The notes under the pieces: generated by a model
What the model was told of the DNA's origin: nothing
Database searches by the model: none
Seen by the model: only the letters and a program-made list of their open reading frames with translations
Part shown: positions 1 to 6,139 of the stretch, piece after piece
Numbering within the stretch: position 1 is the stretch's first letter
Layout: every line of letters begins with the position of its first letter
Assembly: GCA_041685145.1 (NCBI GenBank)
Contig: JAWLGJ010000082.1
Coordinates: 1-6,273, forward strand
DNA from: JAWLGJ01 sp041685145
GTDB lineage: Bacteria; Pseudomonadota; Alphaproteobacteria; Rhodospirillales; Magnetospirillaceae
DNA: 6,273 nucleotides
Reading direction: 5' to 3'
Translations under genes and position numbers: made by a program

Positions 1-1846
1 CGGCGACGAACTTGGCCGTCGCGGTCTTGCCCGGCTCGACCGACAGGTTGGCGTTGTACTTCGACACCGCGAAACCGTGGGTCTGGTCCTGGGCACGCTC
101 GGAGTTGGTCAGGTGGAAGTAGACGGTGTCGCCCTGCTCCACCTCGACGATCTCGGGCGTGATGTGCGAACGGATGAGGGTGCCGTAGACATGCACCTCC
201 TTGCCGTCGCGCTCGATGCGCTCGCGGCCCGGACGCACGGCGTCGGGGTGCCGCCCGCCGGTGCGGCTGTCGGTGCCGTAACGGTAGCGCACCGTCGGCT
301 TCAGCTTGTCGGCGGCGATGGCGACGACGTAATGCGGCTCGCCCAGCGGCAGCGGCATGTCGTAAAGCAATTCCATCTGATCGCCGGAGATGTCGATGAG
401 CTGATGGTTCTGCGGGTGCAGCGGGCCGACCGGGTTGAAACGATCGATGGCGAGCTTGTTCAGCGCCACCAGGTACTTGCCCTGCGGCGTGACTGAGTCG
501 CCTTCCATCGTCACCAGATGGCCGATGTTGTAGTGCACGCCGACCTTGTCGAGAACCTTGCCCTCGCAGTAGTCGTACTTCACCACCTGGCTGTCGACGT
601 AGAGCGAGGTGTAGGCCACGCACTCCTTGGAGTCGAACTGGGTGTGCAGCGGGCCCAGGCCGACCTGGATCTGGGTGTGCAGCGCGTCCTCGAAGCGGAT
701 GATCGGCACGCCATAGGGGTCGGTGCCCTCGAACTTGCCGTTCTGGATCGCGTCCTGGATCTTCACGAAGTCGAAGACGGTGACATGGCTGTCCAGCTTG
801 CCGCCAACCACCAGGTAGCGGCCGTCGGGGCTGACGTCGACGCCGTGCGGGCTCTTGGCCTCGGCCACCAGGAAGAGGATGCCCTCCTCGATGGCGGTCT
901 CCATCGTGATCGTCTTGTGGCCGTTGATCTCTTCGTACTTGCCGGCCTTGACGACCTCGGCCGCCTTCTTCCAGTTGACGATGTGCAGCAGGTCGGTGTC
1001 GTTGGCCGAGCAGCCGGCCTCGAAGGGCGGGCGGCCGCTTTCGATGCCGCCGACATAGCGCTCGGAGCAGAATGAGTTGGTGAAGGACCAGCCTTCGCTG
1101 ATCTTCTTGCCGGCGTCCGACAGATCCTGGCTGTAGGGCGGCATCAGGATGGTGAAGGACTGATCCTCGTCGATGCGGCCCTGCTCGCGGTCGAACTTCC
1201 AATAGGTGACGCCGCCGCGGTACTCGTCATTGAACTTCGCCAGCGGCGAATAGGCGCCGCCGGGCGGAGCGGCGTACTGCGCGGCCTCGATCACGTATTC
1301 GGTGTTCGGCGTGACGAAGGCGCCGCCGTGCTCGGACTGGAACACCGGGTTGACGACGATCTGCTGCGTCTCGAAGTCGTGGAGGTTAATGACCGCAATG
1401 CGCGGATTGGCCTTGTCGTTGATGAACAGGTATTGGCCGTCGTAAACGCCGTCGGTCTCGGAAATCGCCGGATGGTGCGTGTCACCCCAGGTAATGTCCC
1501 GGCCGTCCATGCGCCCCTGGTCCAGCACCGCCTTCGACTCCTCGTCGTAGCCATAGCCCTGCCAGGGCTCGGGCGTGAAGACGGCGATGTATTTCAGGAT
1601 CCGCATCGACGGGACGCCGTAGACGATTACCTGCCCCGACTGGCCGCCGGAACTGAAGGCGAGAAATTCGTCACGTCCCCCCGTGGGCGTGTAGGTCTTG
1701 GCCGCCGCCAGGAGATCCTTCTCCGTCAGGTTGCGGCGCTTCATCACGTCCTCGAGCGTCTCGGCGCTCCATGCCGCCGAGGCCCAGGCCGTGCCGGCTA
1801 CCAACGCCGTCCCCAGCGTCAGCGCCCGTCTTGCGAAACGACCCAT
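1..1846 (-). CDS. nosZ: Nitrous oxide reductase, clade II type, C-terminus cut by window edge
   Basis: Periplasmic multicopper enzyme reducing N2O to N2, the last step of denitrification. Reading from ATG 1846 gives 615 uninterrupted codons to the window edge. An export signal covers residues 1-28: arginines at 3, 6 and 7, a hydrophobic core at 8-20, and possible cleavage after ASA (22-24) or WSA (26-28). The beta-propeller carries the CuZ histidine motifs: DTHH (H124, H125), SEHGG (H173), SPHGVDVSPDG (H334), GPLHTQFD (H401), HYNIGH (H438/H443) and GEPHYV (H505). The cupredoxin domain starts near residue 548, and H590 in THGF is the first CuA ligand. The Cys/His/Met CuA cluster, expected about 35 residues later, is outside the window. 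GDTHHP and the stretch SGQVIVYGVPSMR through FTPEPWQGYGY are typical of clade II, which usually uses Sec export. The start has a GGGGG tract 7 nt upstream. The gene has its own promoter region with an FNR-type box; accessory nos genes would be expected to the left. Confidence 0.96.
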   Translation of the reverse strand, partial: MGRFARRALTLGTALVAGTAWASAAWSAETLEDVMKRRNLTEKDLLAAAKTYTPTGGRDEFLAFSSGGQSGQVIVYGVPSMRILKYIAVFTPEPWQGYGYDEESKAVLDQGRMDGRDITWGDTHHPAISETDGVYDGQYLFINDKANPRIAVINLHDFETQQIVVNPVFQSEHGGAFVTPNTEYVIEAAQYAAPPGGAYSPLAKFNDEYRGGVTYWKFDREQGRIDEDQSFTILMPPYSQDLSDAGKKISEGWSFTNSFCSERYVGGIESGRPPFEAGCSANDTDLLHIVNWKKAAEVVKAGKYEEINGHKTITMETAIEEGILFLVAEAKSPHGVDVSPDGRYLVVGGKLDSHVTVFDFVKIQDAIQNGKFEGTDPYGVPIIRFEDALHTQIQVGLGPLHTQFDSKECVAYTSLYVDSQVVKYDYCEGKVLDKVGVHYNIGHLVTMEGDSVTPQGKYLVALNKLAIDRFNPVGPLHPQNHQLIDISGDQMELLYDMPLPLGEPHYVVAIAADKLKPTVRYRYGTDSRTGGRHPDAVRPGRERIERDGKEVHVYGTLIRSHITPEIVEVEQGDTVYFHLTNSERAQDQTHGFAVSKYNANLSVEPGKTATAKFVA

Positions 1847-1991
1847 TGGTGTACCCCCATGATGTGTGCGAAAGGCAGCCCAAAGAGCGCCCGACCCGCG
1901 TGACCCGACGCGAGCCCGACCACCGGCGCGCGCGCGAACGCCCGCCAGCTTATTTGCTCTCAGGACAGACACCCCTCCATTTACGGGACGA

Positions 1992-1997
1992 ATTGTG
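1992..1997 (-). promoter_or_regulatory. Predicted -10 element of nosZ promoter
   Basis: The minus strand reads CACAAT, matching the sigma-70 consensus TATAAT at 4 of 6 positions. It lies 22 bp downstream of the FNR-type box and puts the start of transcription near 1984-1986. No good -35 hexamer is visible, as expected for a class II activator-dependent promoter where the activator covers that site. The element was chosen partly for its spacing from the box. Confidence 0.55.
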
Positions 1998-2019
1998 GTA
2001 ATTCCTCGCCGCCGCCACC

Positions 2020-2033
2020 TTGATGAAGGTCAA
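2020..2033 (-). promoter_or_regulatory. FNR/DNR-type binding site for nosZ
   Basis: The plus strand reads TTGATGAAGGTCAA, and the minus strand reads TTGACCTTCATCAA. This is a 5-4-5 dyad matching the FNR/DNR/NNR consensus TTGAT-N4-ATCAA with one change, in the outer half-site. Members of the CRP/FNR family bind such sites in response to low oxygen (FNR/ANR) or nitric oxide (DNR/NNR), and they commonly control denitrification genes. The centre at 2026.5 is 41.5 bp from the start predicted by the -10 element. Which family member binds cannot be told from the site alone. Confidence 0.85.
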
Positions 2034-2075
2034 GTATTCAGGGTTACCGCGGCTTTCGGAGAGATTTCCTCGCGT

Positions 2076-2810
2076 TTACTCGCCGCGCGGGGCGGCGAGT
2101 CCGGCGGGTTTTTGCGCCGGCGGGCCGCCGACTGCGTCCGATTCCAGGCCGCAGGCGCGAAGGGCATCGGCCATGTGCCCCGGCACCGGCGCGACGACGC
2201 GCACCGGCGGGCGGTCGGGGTACAGCGGCACCGTGATGGCGCGCGCGTGCAGGTGCAGCGGCCGCTCCCCGCCGCCGCCATAGACGGCGTCGCCGACAAT
2301 GGGGCAACCCAGCGTCTGGCAGTGCACGCGGATCTGGTGCGTGCGCCCGGTGCGGGGACGCAACTCCAGCCAGGTCAGCGTTCCGGCGCGGCCCATGACC
2401 CGGTAGTCGGTGACCGCCGGTTGGCCGTCGGCCTTGTCGACGATCATCTTCCAGCCGCGCCTGGGCGTCAGCTTGCGCAGCGGCAGGGCCACGGTCCCCG
2501 CCGCCGCCGCCGGGGCCCCAGCCACCACCGCCCAATACACCTTCTCGATGCGCCCGCCCTGAAACAGGCGCCCCAGCTTGCGCAGCGCCCGGCGGTGCCG
2601 TCCCAGCACCAGGCAGCCGCTGGTGTCGCGGTCGAGCCGATGCGCCAGCGACGGCGGCTGCGGCAAGCCGAGGCGCAGGTGCTCGAAATGGCGTTCGAGG
2701 TTGTCGCCGCCCTTGGGGCCGGAATGCACAGGCAGGCCGGCGGGCTTGTCGATGACCAGCATCAGCGGGTCGCGGTACAGGACGCGCGCCAACAGTTCCC
2801 GTGCGTTCAT
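2076..2810 (-). CDS. RluA-family RNA pseudouridine synthase
   Basis: A 244-residue cytoplasmic enzyme that isomerises uridine to pseudouridine in rRNA or tRNA. The visible family motifs are IDKPAGLPVH (20-29), the catalytic motif HRLDRDTSG (57-65, with D60 the expected nucleophile), and GRTHQIRVH in the C-terminal half, followed by G-C-P-I-V-G-D. No N-terminal S4 domain is present, so it resembles the short RluA/TruC-like members rather than RluC or RluD. The target uridine cannot be assigned. The ATG at 2810 lies 3 bp after the stop of the coiled-coil gene and has no clear ribosome binding site, which suggests translational coupling. The last 20 or so residues are a Pro/Ala/Gly-rich tail with no motif. 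The stop codon lies at the edge of a GC-rich inverted repeat. Confidence 0.93.
   Translation of the reverse strand: MNARELLARVLYRDPLMLVIDKPAGLPVHSGPKGGDNLERHFEHLRLGLPQPPSLAHRLDRDTSGCLVLGRHRRALRKLGRLFQGGRIEKVYWAVVAGAPAAAAGTVALPLRKLTPRRGWKMIVDKADGQPAVTDYRVMGRAGTLTWLELRPRTGRTHQIRVHCQTLGCPIVGDAVYGGGGERPLHLHARAITVPLYPDRPPVRVVAPVPGHMADALRACGLESDAVGGPPAQKPAGLAAPRGE
2078..2100. repeat. GC-rich inverted repeat at the end of the pseudouridine synthase gene
   Basis: Perfect 9-bp arms, ACTCGCCGC (2078-2086) and GCGGCGAGT (2092-2100), flank a 5-nt loop. The repeat covers the last codons of the minus-strand gene and overlaps its stop codon. The stem is strong, but only AAA, not a U-run, follows it on the minus strand, so it is not a standard intrinsic terminator. 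It could slow polymerase or protect the 3' end of the upstream message. A second short inverted repeat (CCGGCG 2101-2106, CGCCGG 2115-2120) lies beside it inside the gene. Confidence 0.5.
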
Positions 2811-2813
2811 GGC

Positions 2814-3380
2814 TCAGGAGCGGCCGGAGGCGACCGCCTTGTCGGCGACGCGAAGGCCCGAAACGTCGACGGTCAGCACCGCCTCCGGGTCGGGCGGCGG
2901 CAAAGCCTTTATCGCCCCCCCGGCCTCGCGCGCCTCGGCGGCGGCAAAGGCGACGCCGGCCAGCGCATCGACGGCATGGCGCAGGCGCTCGTTGTCGCGC
3001 CGCAACCGCGCAAGTTCGTGCTGCAGGCGCGCCACCACGTCCCCCTGCGCCCCCCGCCGCTCGCGCTCCAGCGCCGTCAACAGGCTGGCGACCTTGGCGG
3101 CGGCGACGCCGCGGGCGAGGACGTCATCCATCCCCTCCAGCCCACAGACCGCCAGCCGCGGGGCCGTCACGCCGTCGGCCGCAGCCTCCGCCAGCACCTC
3201 GGGCAGCAGCGTCAGCACGCGCCAGGCGGGGACGCCGGCGGTTATGGCCAGCCACGGCGCCGCCTTGGCGCGCCCGTCGCGGTCGAAAAGCAGTTCGGCG
3301 CCGTCCAGCGCCCGGCGCAACCCGTCCTGCAGGCGCCGCCGCGCCGGGGCGCCGCCGATGTCGCCCGCGTTGCCGTGCAT
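2814..3380 (-). CDS. Unrecognised protein with a leucine-zipper coiled coil
   Basis: I do not recognise the family. The 188-residue product is Ala/Arg-rich, with no signal peptide and no membrane segment, so it is probably cytoplasmic. Residues 20-95 form a probable alpha-helical or mixed domain, including L-F-D-R-D-G (31-36) and a hydrophobic stretch at 42-60. Residues about 96-140 look like a coiled coil, with leucines at exactly 7-residue spacing (119, 126, 133, 140). The matching 'a' positions are L123, N130 and V137, a pattern seen in parallel two-stranded zippers. The C-terminus (160-188) is Pro-rich and then short and polar. The ATG at 3380 is preferred because AAGGGAG lies 5 nt before it. 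A longer TTG start at 3437 would add 19 residues without a site. The gene sits 63 bp after the GT2 gene and 3 bp before the pseudouridine synthase, so it is likely co-transcribed with both. A partner role in glycan assembly is possible but unsupported. Confidence 0.8.
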   Translation of the reverse strand: MHGNAGDIGGAPARRRLQDGLRRALDGAELLFDRDGRAKAAPWLAITAGVPAWRVLTLLPEVLAEAAADGVTAPRLAVCGLEGMDDVLARGVAAAKVASLLTALERERRGAQGDVVARLQHELARLRRDNERLRHAVDALAGVAFAAAEAREAGGAIKALPPPDPEAVLTVDVSGLRVADKAVASGRS

Positions 3381-3385
3381 GTCCG

Positions 3386-3392
3386 CTCCCTT
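3386..3392 (-). promoter_or_regulatory. Ribosome binding site that sets the start of the coiled-coil gene
   Basis: The minus strand reads AAGGGAG, ending 5 nt before the ATG at 3380. This supports the 188-residue product over the 207-residue one that would begin at the TTG at 3437. Confidence 0.7.
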
Positions 3393-3443
3393 GGAAGAAA
3401 CCGGCATCACTTGAGGCCGCGATCCCGCCATTGTCAAGACCGG

Positions 3444-4460
3444 CTACCCCGCCTCCGACCGCTCCAGCGCCGGCGTCCGGCGTTCCGGGGCCGGCGCTGG
3501 CTCGGCGGCGGCGGGACGGGCGGCGTCGAGTTCCTGGCGGCGCACGCTTTCCAGGGTCAGTTCGAGGATCTGCCGGTTGAAGCCGATGAGGTCGGCGACG
3601 ATGCCGATGACCAGGGTGATGAACCCCAGGATCACCAGCACCCCGCCCAGCAGCAGCGATTGCACATGCCCGCCGGCCGCGCCCGTCGCCCACAGCCACA
3701 GAAAGCGGAAGATCGGCACCGCCCCCGCCAGCCCCAGCAGCACACCCATTGTGAGGAAGACCCGCAGCGGCTTGTACATGGCGTACATGCGCAGGATGGT
3801 GGTGGCGCTGCGCTCGACGAAGCGCCAGGTGCTGCGGAACAGGCGGCTCTCGCGGGTGGCGGGATTGACCCGCACCGGCACCGACGCCACCGCCAGCCCC
3901 TTGTGGCCGGCCTGGATGAGCATTTCGGTGGTGTAGCTGAACGACGAGACGATGTTCAGGCGAATCGCCGCCTCGCGCGACAGGGCGCGAAAGCCGCTGA
4001 CGGCATCGCCGACATCGGTGCCGGAAAGCTGCCGCACCACCGCCGTACCCAGGCGCTGCAACAGCTTCTTGGTCGGCGAGAAATGCGGCTGCCGGGCGGT
4101 CTGGCGGTCGCCAATCACGACGTCGGCGCGCCCCTCGACGATGGGGCGCACCAGGGCAGCGATATCGGCGGCGGCGTACTGGTTGTCGCCATCGGTGTTG
4201 ACGATGACGTCGGCCCCCAGGCGCAAGGCGGCGTCGAGGCCGGTGCGGAAGGCGCGGGCCAGGCCGCGGTTGCGGCGATGGCGCACGACGTGATGGACGC
4301 CAAGCTCACGCGCCACCTCGGCGGTGCCGTCGGTGGAACCGTCGTCCACCACCAGGAACTCGACCCGCGAAAAGCCCGGCAACTCACGCGGCAGGTCGGC
4401 GATGACCTGGGGCAGGGTCGCGCGCTCGTTGAAGCACGGAATCTGGATGATCGCCTTCAT
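3444..4460 (-). CDS. GT2 glycosyltransferase, polyprenyl-phosphate (DPM1/GtrB-like) type, two C-terminal membrane helices
   Basis: Probably transfers a sugar from a nucleotide sugar to a polyprenyl phosphate at the cytoplasmic face of the inner membrane. The 338 residues begin directly with the GT-A fold (KAIIQIPCFNE, 2-12). VVDDGSTDGT (37-46) should bind the nucleotide, DGDNQ (90-94) is the metal-binding DxD-like motif, and GDAVSGFRA (151-159) is the acceptor-side motif typical of dolichyl-phosphate-mannose-synthase-like enzymes. Two membrane helices follow (about 232-257 and 267-291), then an amphipathic stretch with F-N-R-Q-I-L-E and a Pro/Ala/Glu-rich cytoplasmic tail (about 312-338). The start is fixed by an in-frame TGA 9 nt upstream of the ATG; no clear ribosome binding site is seen. 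The gene follows the GT-C-like gene after 77 bp, and such pairs often make and then use a lipid-linked sugar. The sugar cannot be deduced. Confidence 0.9.
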   Translation of the reverse strand: MKAIIQIPCFNERATLPQVIADLPRELPGFSRVEFLVVDDGSTDGTAEVARELGVHHVVRHRRNRGLARAFRTGLDAALRLGADVIVNTDGDNQYAAADIAALVRPIVEGRADVVIGDRQTARQPHFSPTKKLLQRLGTAVVRQLSGTDVGDAVSGFRALSREAAIRLNIVSSFSYTTEMLIQAGHKGLAVASVPVRVNPATRESRLFRSTWRFVERSATTILRMYAMYKPLRVFLTMGVLLGLAGAVPIFRFLWLWATGAAGGHVQSLLLGGVLVILGFITLVIGIVADLIGFNRQILELTLESVRRQELDAARPAAAEPAPAPERRTPALERSEAG

Positions 4461-4537
4461 CGCCGGTCAATATACCGCCATCGAGGGCATCGCGGGGTAT
4501 AGGAAATGCGCAAAGGGGCCGATGGGCATAGCGTCCC

Positions 4538-6139
4538 CTATTCGCGGCGGCGATAGAGCCGCTGCAACCCCCGCGGCCGCGACACCGCCACCAGGTCGTA
4601 GTTCGCCTCGACCTGTTCGACGAGCGCGGCGACGGCGTCCTCGCCCCCGGACGGCGGCTCGCCCCACAGCAGCACATAGTCGATACGCCGTCCCGTCCGC
4701 CGTTCATAGGCCATCAGGTCGACGCGCGGCGGCACGGCGACGATGGCGGCATCGCCCCCCAGGGCCCCATAGGCGCTGCGCCCCGGCGCGAACTGGATCG
4801 GATGCGACGGTGCCATGCCCTGGAAGTTCTTGAGATCGACCGAATCGGTCAGCGTCGCCAGATGGCTGCCGGCCTGGATGAAGGGCCCCGCCCCGGCGCC
4901 CTCGTCCGACAGGCGCAGCGCCACCAGGGTGCTGTGCGGCGCCACCCGGTCGGCCACCGAGACGAACTCGCCGAAACGGTCGTTGAGGCGCGCGAAGGCG
5001 TCCCAACGGACAACGCCGGCGGCAATCACCAGCGCCAACCCCACCGCCGCCAGGCGCCCCGACGCGCCGCGCGGCGGCGTCAACGCCGCCAGCCACAGCA
5101 GCAGCATGACGAACACCAGCGGCTGAAAGCGCATGGGCATCCAGCGCACCAGAACCTGCGACGGCATCAGCAGATAGACCAGCGCGAACACCGCCGCGCC
5201 GACCCCGAAGGGAATCGCCTTGTGAAAGCGCCCGCCCCGGCGCGCGTACAGGTACAGCGCCACAGCCAGGACGATGACGAAGGCCGCCGCCGGCACCGCG
5301 TCCAAAACGCCGTAGGCAGCGAAGGACCGCCCGGCCAGCAGCGCCGCCAGCCGCTCCCAGTGCAGCGCGCCCAGATCGGCCACCGCCTGCCGCGTCTGGC
5401 CGCCGCGCGAGAGCAGGAAGCCCGCCGCCAGCACCAGCACCGGCAGGCTGCCGGCCAGCGGCGGCAGGACGTGTGTGCGCAGGAAGCCCCGCCACCACCG
5501 GCCGCCGCGCGGTCCGTCGGGCACGCCGCCCAGCGCGTCGCGCACCACCACCCCCAGCCCGACGGCGCCGATGGCCAGCAGCGCGGCGCCCAGGGCGAAG
5601 ATGTGGGTGGCGTAGCAGACGGCGGCGAAGGCGCCATGCCCCACCACCACCAGTGGCCGCGCGGTCAAGCGGGTGCGCCACCAGTAGCCCAGCCACGCCA
5701 GCAGCAACACGGTGCTGAACGAGAAATTGTAGAAACCGAAGGCGAGCGGAAAGGAGACGCTGCAATACAACAGCAGCACCGCCACCCCCGCCGCCGCCGG
5801 CTGCACCGCCCGCACCGCGAACCAGGCGGCGGCGGCGAAGGCGGTGAAATACAGCGACAGCAGAATCTTCTCGGCCACCAGCGGCGGCACCAGCCAGCTC
5901 AGCGCCATCAGCGCCAACTCGGCCAGCAGATTGGGCGGCACGCGCTCGTTGAAGCGGAAGAACTCGGCATAGAACGGATCGCCGGCGAGGGCCCGGCCCA
6001 TGCCATAGCCCAGATGCACATGCGCCGGGCCGTCGATGGTGGGAAAGAACGGGAACGCCCACACCAGCAGCAGATGCGCCGCCAGCGCGGCGGCGAGGGC
6101 CAGGAACGCGGGGTGGGCGATGCCCGCCGAACGCTGCAT
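4538..6139 (-). CDS. Multi-pass membrane protein, probable GT-C-type glycosyltransferase
   Basis: The 533-residue protein has about ten or eleven hydrophobic segments between residues 11 and 378 (for example 11-31, 91-112, 116-135, 163-198, 224-244, 283-300, 309-325, 338-354, 362-378). A soluble C-terminal part of about 150 residues follows. The first periplasmic loop carries T-I-D-G-P-A-H-V-H (34-42), and D36 is placed like the catalytic acidic residue of GT-C enzymes such as ArnT. Another motif, R-W-M-P-M-R-F (332-338), precedes a late helix. GT-C enzymes take sugars from polyprenyl phosphate and add them to lipids, glycans or proteins on the outer face of the inner membrane. The downstream GT2 gene would supply such a donor. 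ATG 6139 is preferred, with AGGGG 5 nt upstream. The family assignment rests on topology and the loop motif. A polymerase-like or other polytopic protein remains possible, and the acceptor is unknown. Confidence 0.75.
   Translation of the reverse strand: MQRSAGIAHPAFLALAAALAAHLLLVWAFPFFPTIDGPAHVHLGYGMGRALAGDPFYAEFFRFNERVPPNLLAELALMALSWLVPPLVAEKILLSLYFTAFAAAAWFAVRAVQPAAAGVAVLLLYCSVSFPLAFGFYNFSFSTVLLLAWLGYWWRTRLTARPLVVVGHGAFAAVCYATHIFALGAALLAIGAVGLGVVVRDALGGVPDGPRGGRWWRGFLRTHVLPPLAGSLPVLVLAAGFLLSRGGQTRQAVADLGALHWERLAALLAGRSFAAYGVLDAVPAAAFVIVLAVALYLYARRGGRFHKAIPFGVGAAVFALVYLLMPSQVLVRWMPMRFQPLVFVMLLLWLAALTPPRGASGRLAAVGLALVIAAGVVRWDAFARLNDRFGEFVSVADRVAPHSTLVALRLSDEGAGAGPFIQAGSHLATLTDSVDLKNFQGMAPSHPIQFAPGRSAYGALGGDAAIVAVPPRVDLMAYERRTGRRIDYVLLWGEPPSGGEDAVAALVEQVEANYDLVAVSRPRGLQRLYRRRE

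Larger units (their letters stand above)
1847..2075 (-). promoter_or_regulatory. nosZ upstream region and leader
   Basis: This 229-bp gap lies between the end of the pseudouridine synthase gene and the nosZ start. On the minus strand it holds an FNR/DNR-type box, a -10-like hexamer and a predicted leader of about 138 nt. The leader is GC-rich. It contains three GTCGGG copies (1920-1915, 1909-1904, 1895-1890) and an 11-nt alternating GC run (1926-1936). No convincing gene is present on either strand. Two tiny upstream frames (1960-1980 and 1819-1860) have no ribosome binding site. Confidence 0.75.

Noticed and set aside
77..1075. Plus-strand open frames of 139 and 185 codons, and a further one at 1328-1903
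   Set aside because: They are antisense to nosZ, which has an unbroken frame with all the expected copper-ligand motifs. The translations are Val/Asp/Leu/Ala-rich shadow sequence.
1819..1860. 13-codon upstream frame (ATG 1860) overlapping the nosZ start out of frame
   Set aside because: It has no ribosome binding site, and the G-tract that could serve it lies inside it and is placed correctly for nosZ. It is most likely chance.
1960..1980. 6-codon frame in the nosZ leader
   Set aside because: It is very short, lies a few nucleotides from the predicted transcript start and has no ribosome binding site.
3381..3437. N-terminal extension of the coiled-coil protein from TTG 3437
   Set aside because: A rare start codon without a binding site, whereas ATG 3380 has AAGGGAG at good spacing.
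1866..4502. 878-codon plus-strand open frame
   Set aside because: It lies antisense to three genes with clear motifs (RluA-like, coiled-coil, GT2). Its translation is low-complexity and rich in Arg, Gln, His, Ala and Gly with no domain, as expected of a stop-poor antisense frame in high-GC DNA.
4461..4537. Possible promoter for the GT2 gene (TATATT at 4474-4469)
   Set aside because: No -35 hexamer at suitable spacing, and the element lies only 8 bp from the start codon.
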